Of a stretch of 6,670 nucleotides of DNA, positions 6,564-6,670 are shown piece after piece. The position numbers and the translations under genes are program-made. Numbering within the stretch: the stretch's first letter is position 1; each line of letters starts with the position of its first letter. The notes below the pieces were generated by a model. It had not been told where the DNA came from and ran no database searches. It saw only the letters and a program-made list of their open reading frames with translations. Source of the stretch: Bdellovibrionales bacterium (GTDB lineage: Bacteria; Bdellovibrionota_G; JALEGL01; JAGRAY01); NCBI GenBank assembly GCA_020434375.1, contig JAGRAY010000095.1, positions 1-6,670 on the forward strand, in the 5' to 3' direction.

Positions 6564-6573
6564 AAACTGAAAG

Positions 6574-6648
6574 TGGTAGGCGCGGGCAGGATTGAACTGC
6601 CGACCTCTACCGTGTCAAGGTAGCGCTCTCCCACTGAGCTACGCGCCT
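6574..6648 (-). tRNA. tRNA-Val, anticodon GAC
   Basis: The cloverleaf is complete over 75 bases including an encoded CCA (6574-6576). The acceptor stem AGGCGCG/CGCGCCT has 7 pairs, followed by T8 A9, a D-arm GCTC-loop-GAGC, and an anticodon stem CTACC/GGTAG with loop TTGACAC (anticodon at 6614-6616). A five-base variable loop, a T-stem GGCAG/CTGCC with loop TTCAATC and discriminator A73 complete it. Anticodon GAC reads GUC and GUU; A35, C36 and A73 agree with valine identity. It lies 81 bases upstream of the thrS ATG on the same strand with no terminator between, so it may be co-transcribed with the operon and cut out, leaving the thrS mRNA 5' end near its 3' end. That is inference. Confidence 0.97.
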
Positions 6649-6670
6649 TCAGTCGAAAAAAATATGCTTT

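Noticed and set aside
6493..6573. Promoter for thrS between the tRNA and the gene (TTGCCA as -35)
   Set aside because: TTGCCA resembles TTGACA, but at 17 bases distance there is no TATAAT-like hexamer; the best later candidate (TATGAG) has no -35 partner.
6649..6670. Possible -10 element (CATATT) upstream of tRNA-Val
   Set aside because: Only 22 bases are visible upstream of the tRNA, the match to TATAAT is poor and no -35 region is available, so a promoter cannot be supported.

Overview
The window carries one tightly packed minus-strand cluster of translation genes. In transcription order, from high to low coordinates, it reads: tRNA-Val(GAC), a short leader ORF, thrS, infC, rpmI, rplT, pheS, pheT, and the first few codons of a further gene that runs off the left edge. 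I found no convincing gene on the plus strand, no mobile element and no CRISPR array. No stretch above about 85 bases lacks a gene or leader feature.

The order thrS-infC-rpmI-rplT-pheS-pheT is the classical translation operon known from Escherichia coli and many other Gram-negative bacteria, where ihfA often follows pheT. The opening residues of the cut-off gene (MNMATLSKT) are compatible with ihfA, but this cannot be proved here. The DNA is visibly AT-rich (roughly 40% GC by eye, not counted), with lysine mostly AAA and many short A/T runs. From memory, a tRNA-Val in front of thrS also occurs in delta-proteobacterial (Geobacter-like) genomes. A proteobacterial or delta-like, possibly uncultured, lineage is my best guess; the sequence alone does not fix the taxon.

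The six proteins work in translation. ThrRS and the two subunits of PheRS charge tRNAs and carry editing domains, IF3 controls initiation fidelity, and L35 and L20 are early-assembling proteins of the large ribosomal subunit. All six look full length with key motifs intact. The junctions are very tight: thrS/infC and rplT/pheS each overlap by the four bases GTGA, infC/rpmI are 2 bases apart, pheS/pheT 8 bases and rpmI/rplT 20 bases. There is therefore no room for the pheM leader and attenuator that precede pheS in E. coli.

The least ordinary part is the 81-base region between the tRNA and thrS. It holds a good Shine-Dalgarno sequence that does not serve thrS directly but precedes a 14-codon ORF (MVFRFCMSSVSFYL), whose TGA overlaps the thrS ATG (TGATG). 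The SD lies in the loop of a small hairpin. The nonamer TCTTTGATG occurs three times, at the ORF start, at the likely thrS start and at an in-frame ATG ten codons further on. This looks like a translationally coupled leader and is the best candidate for undescribed regulation in this otherwise ordinary housekeeping region.
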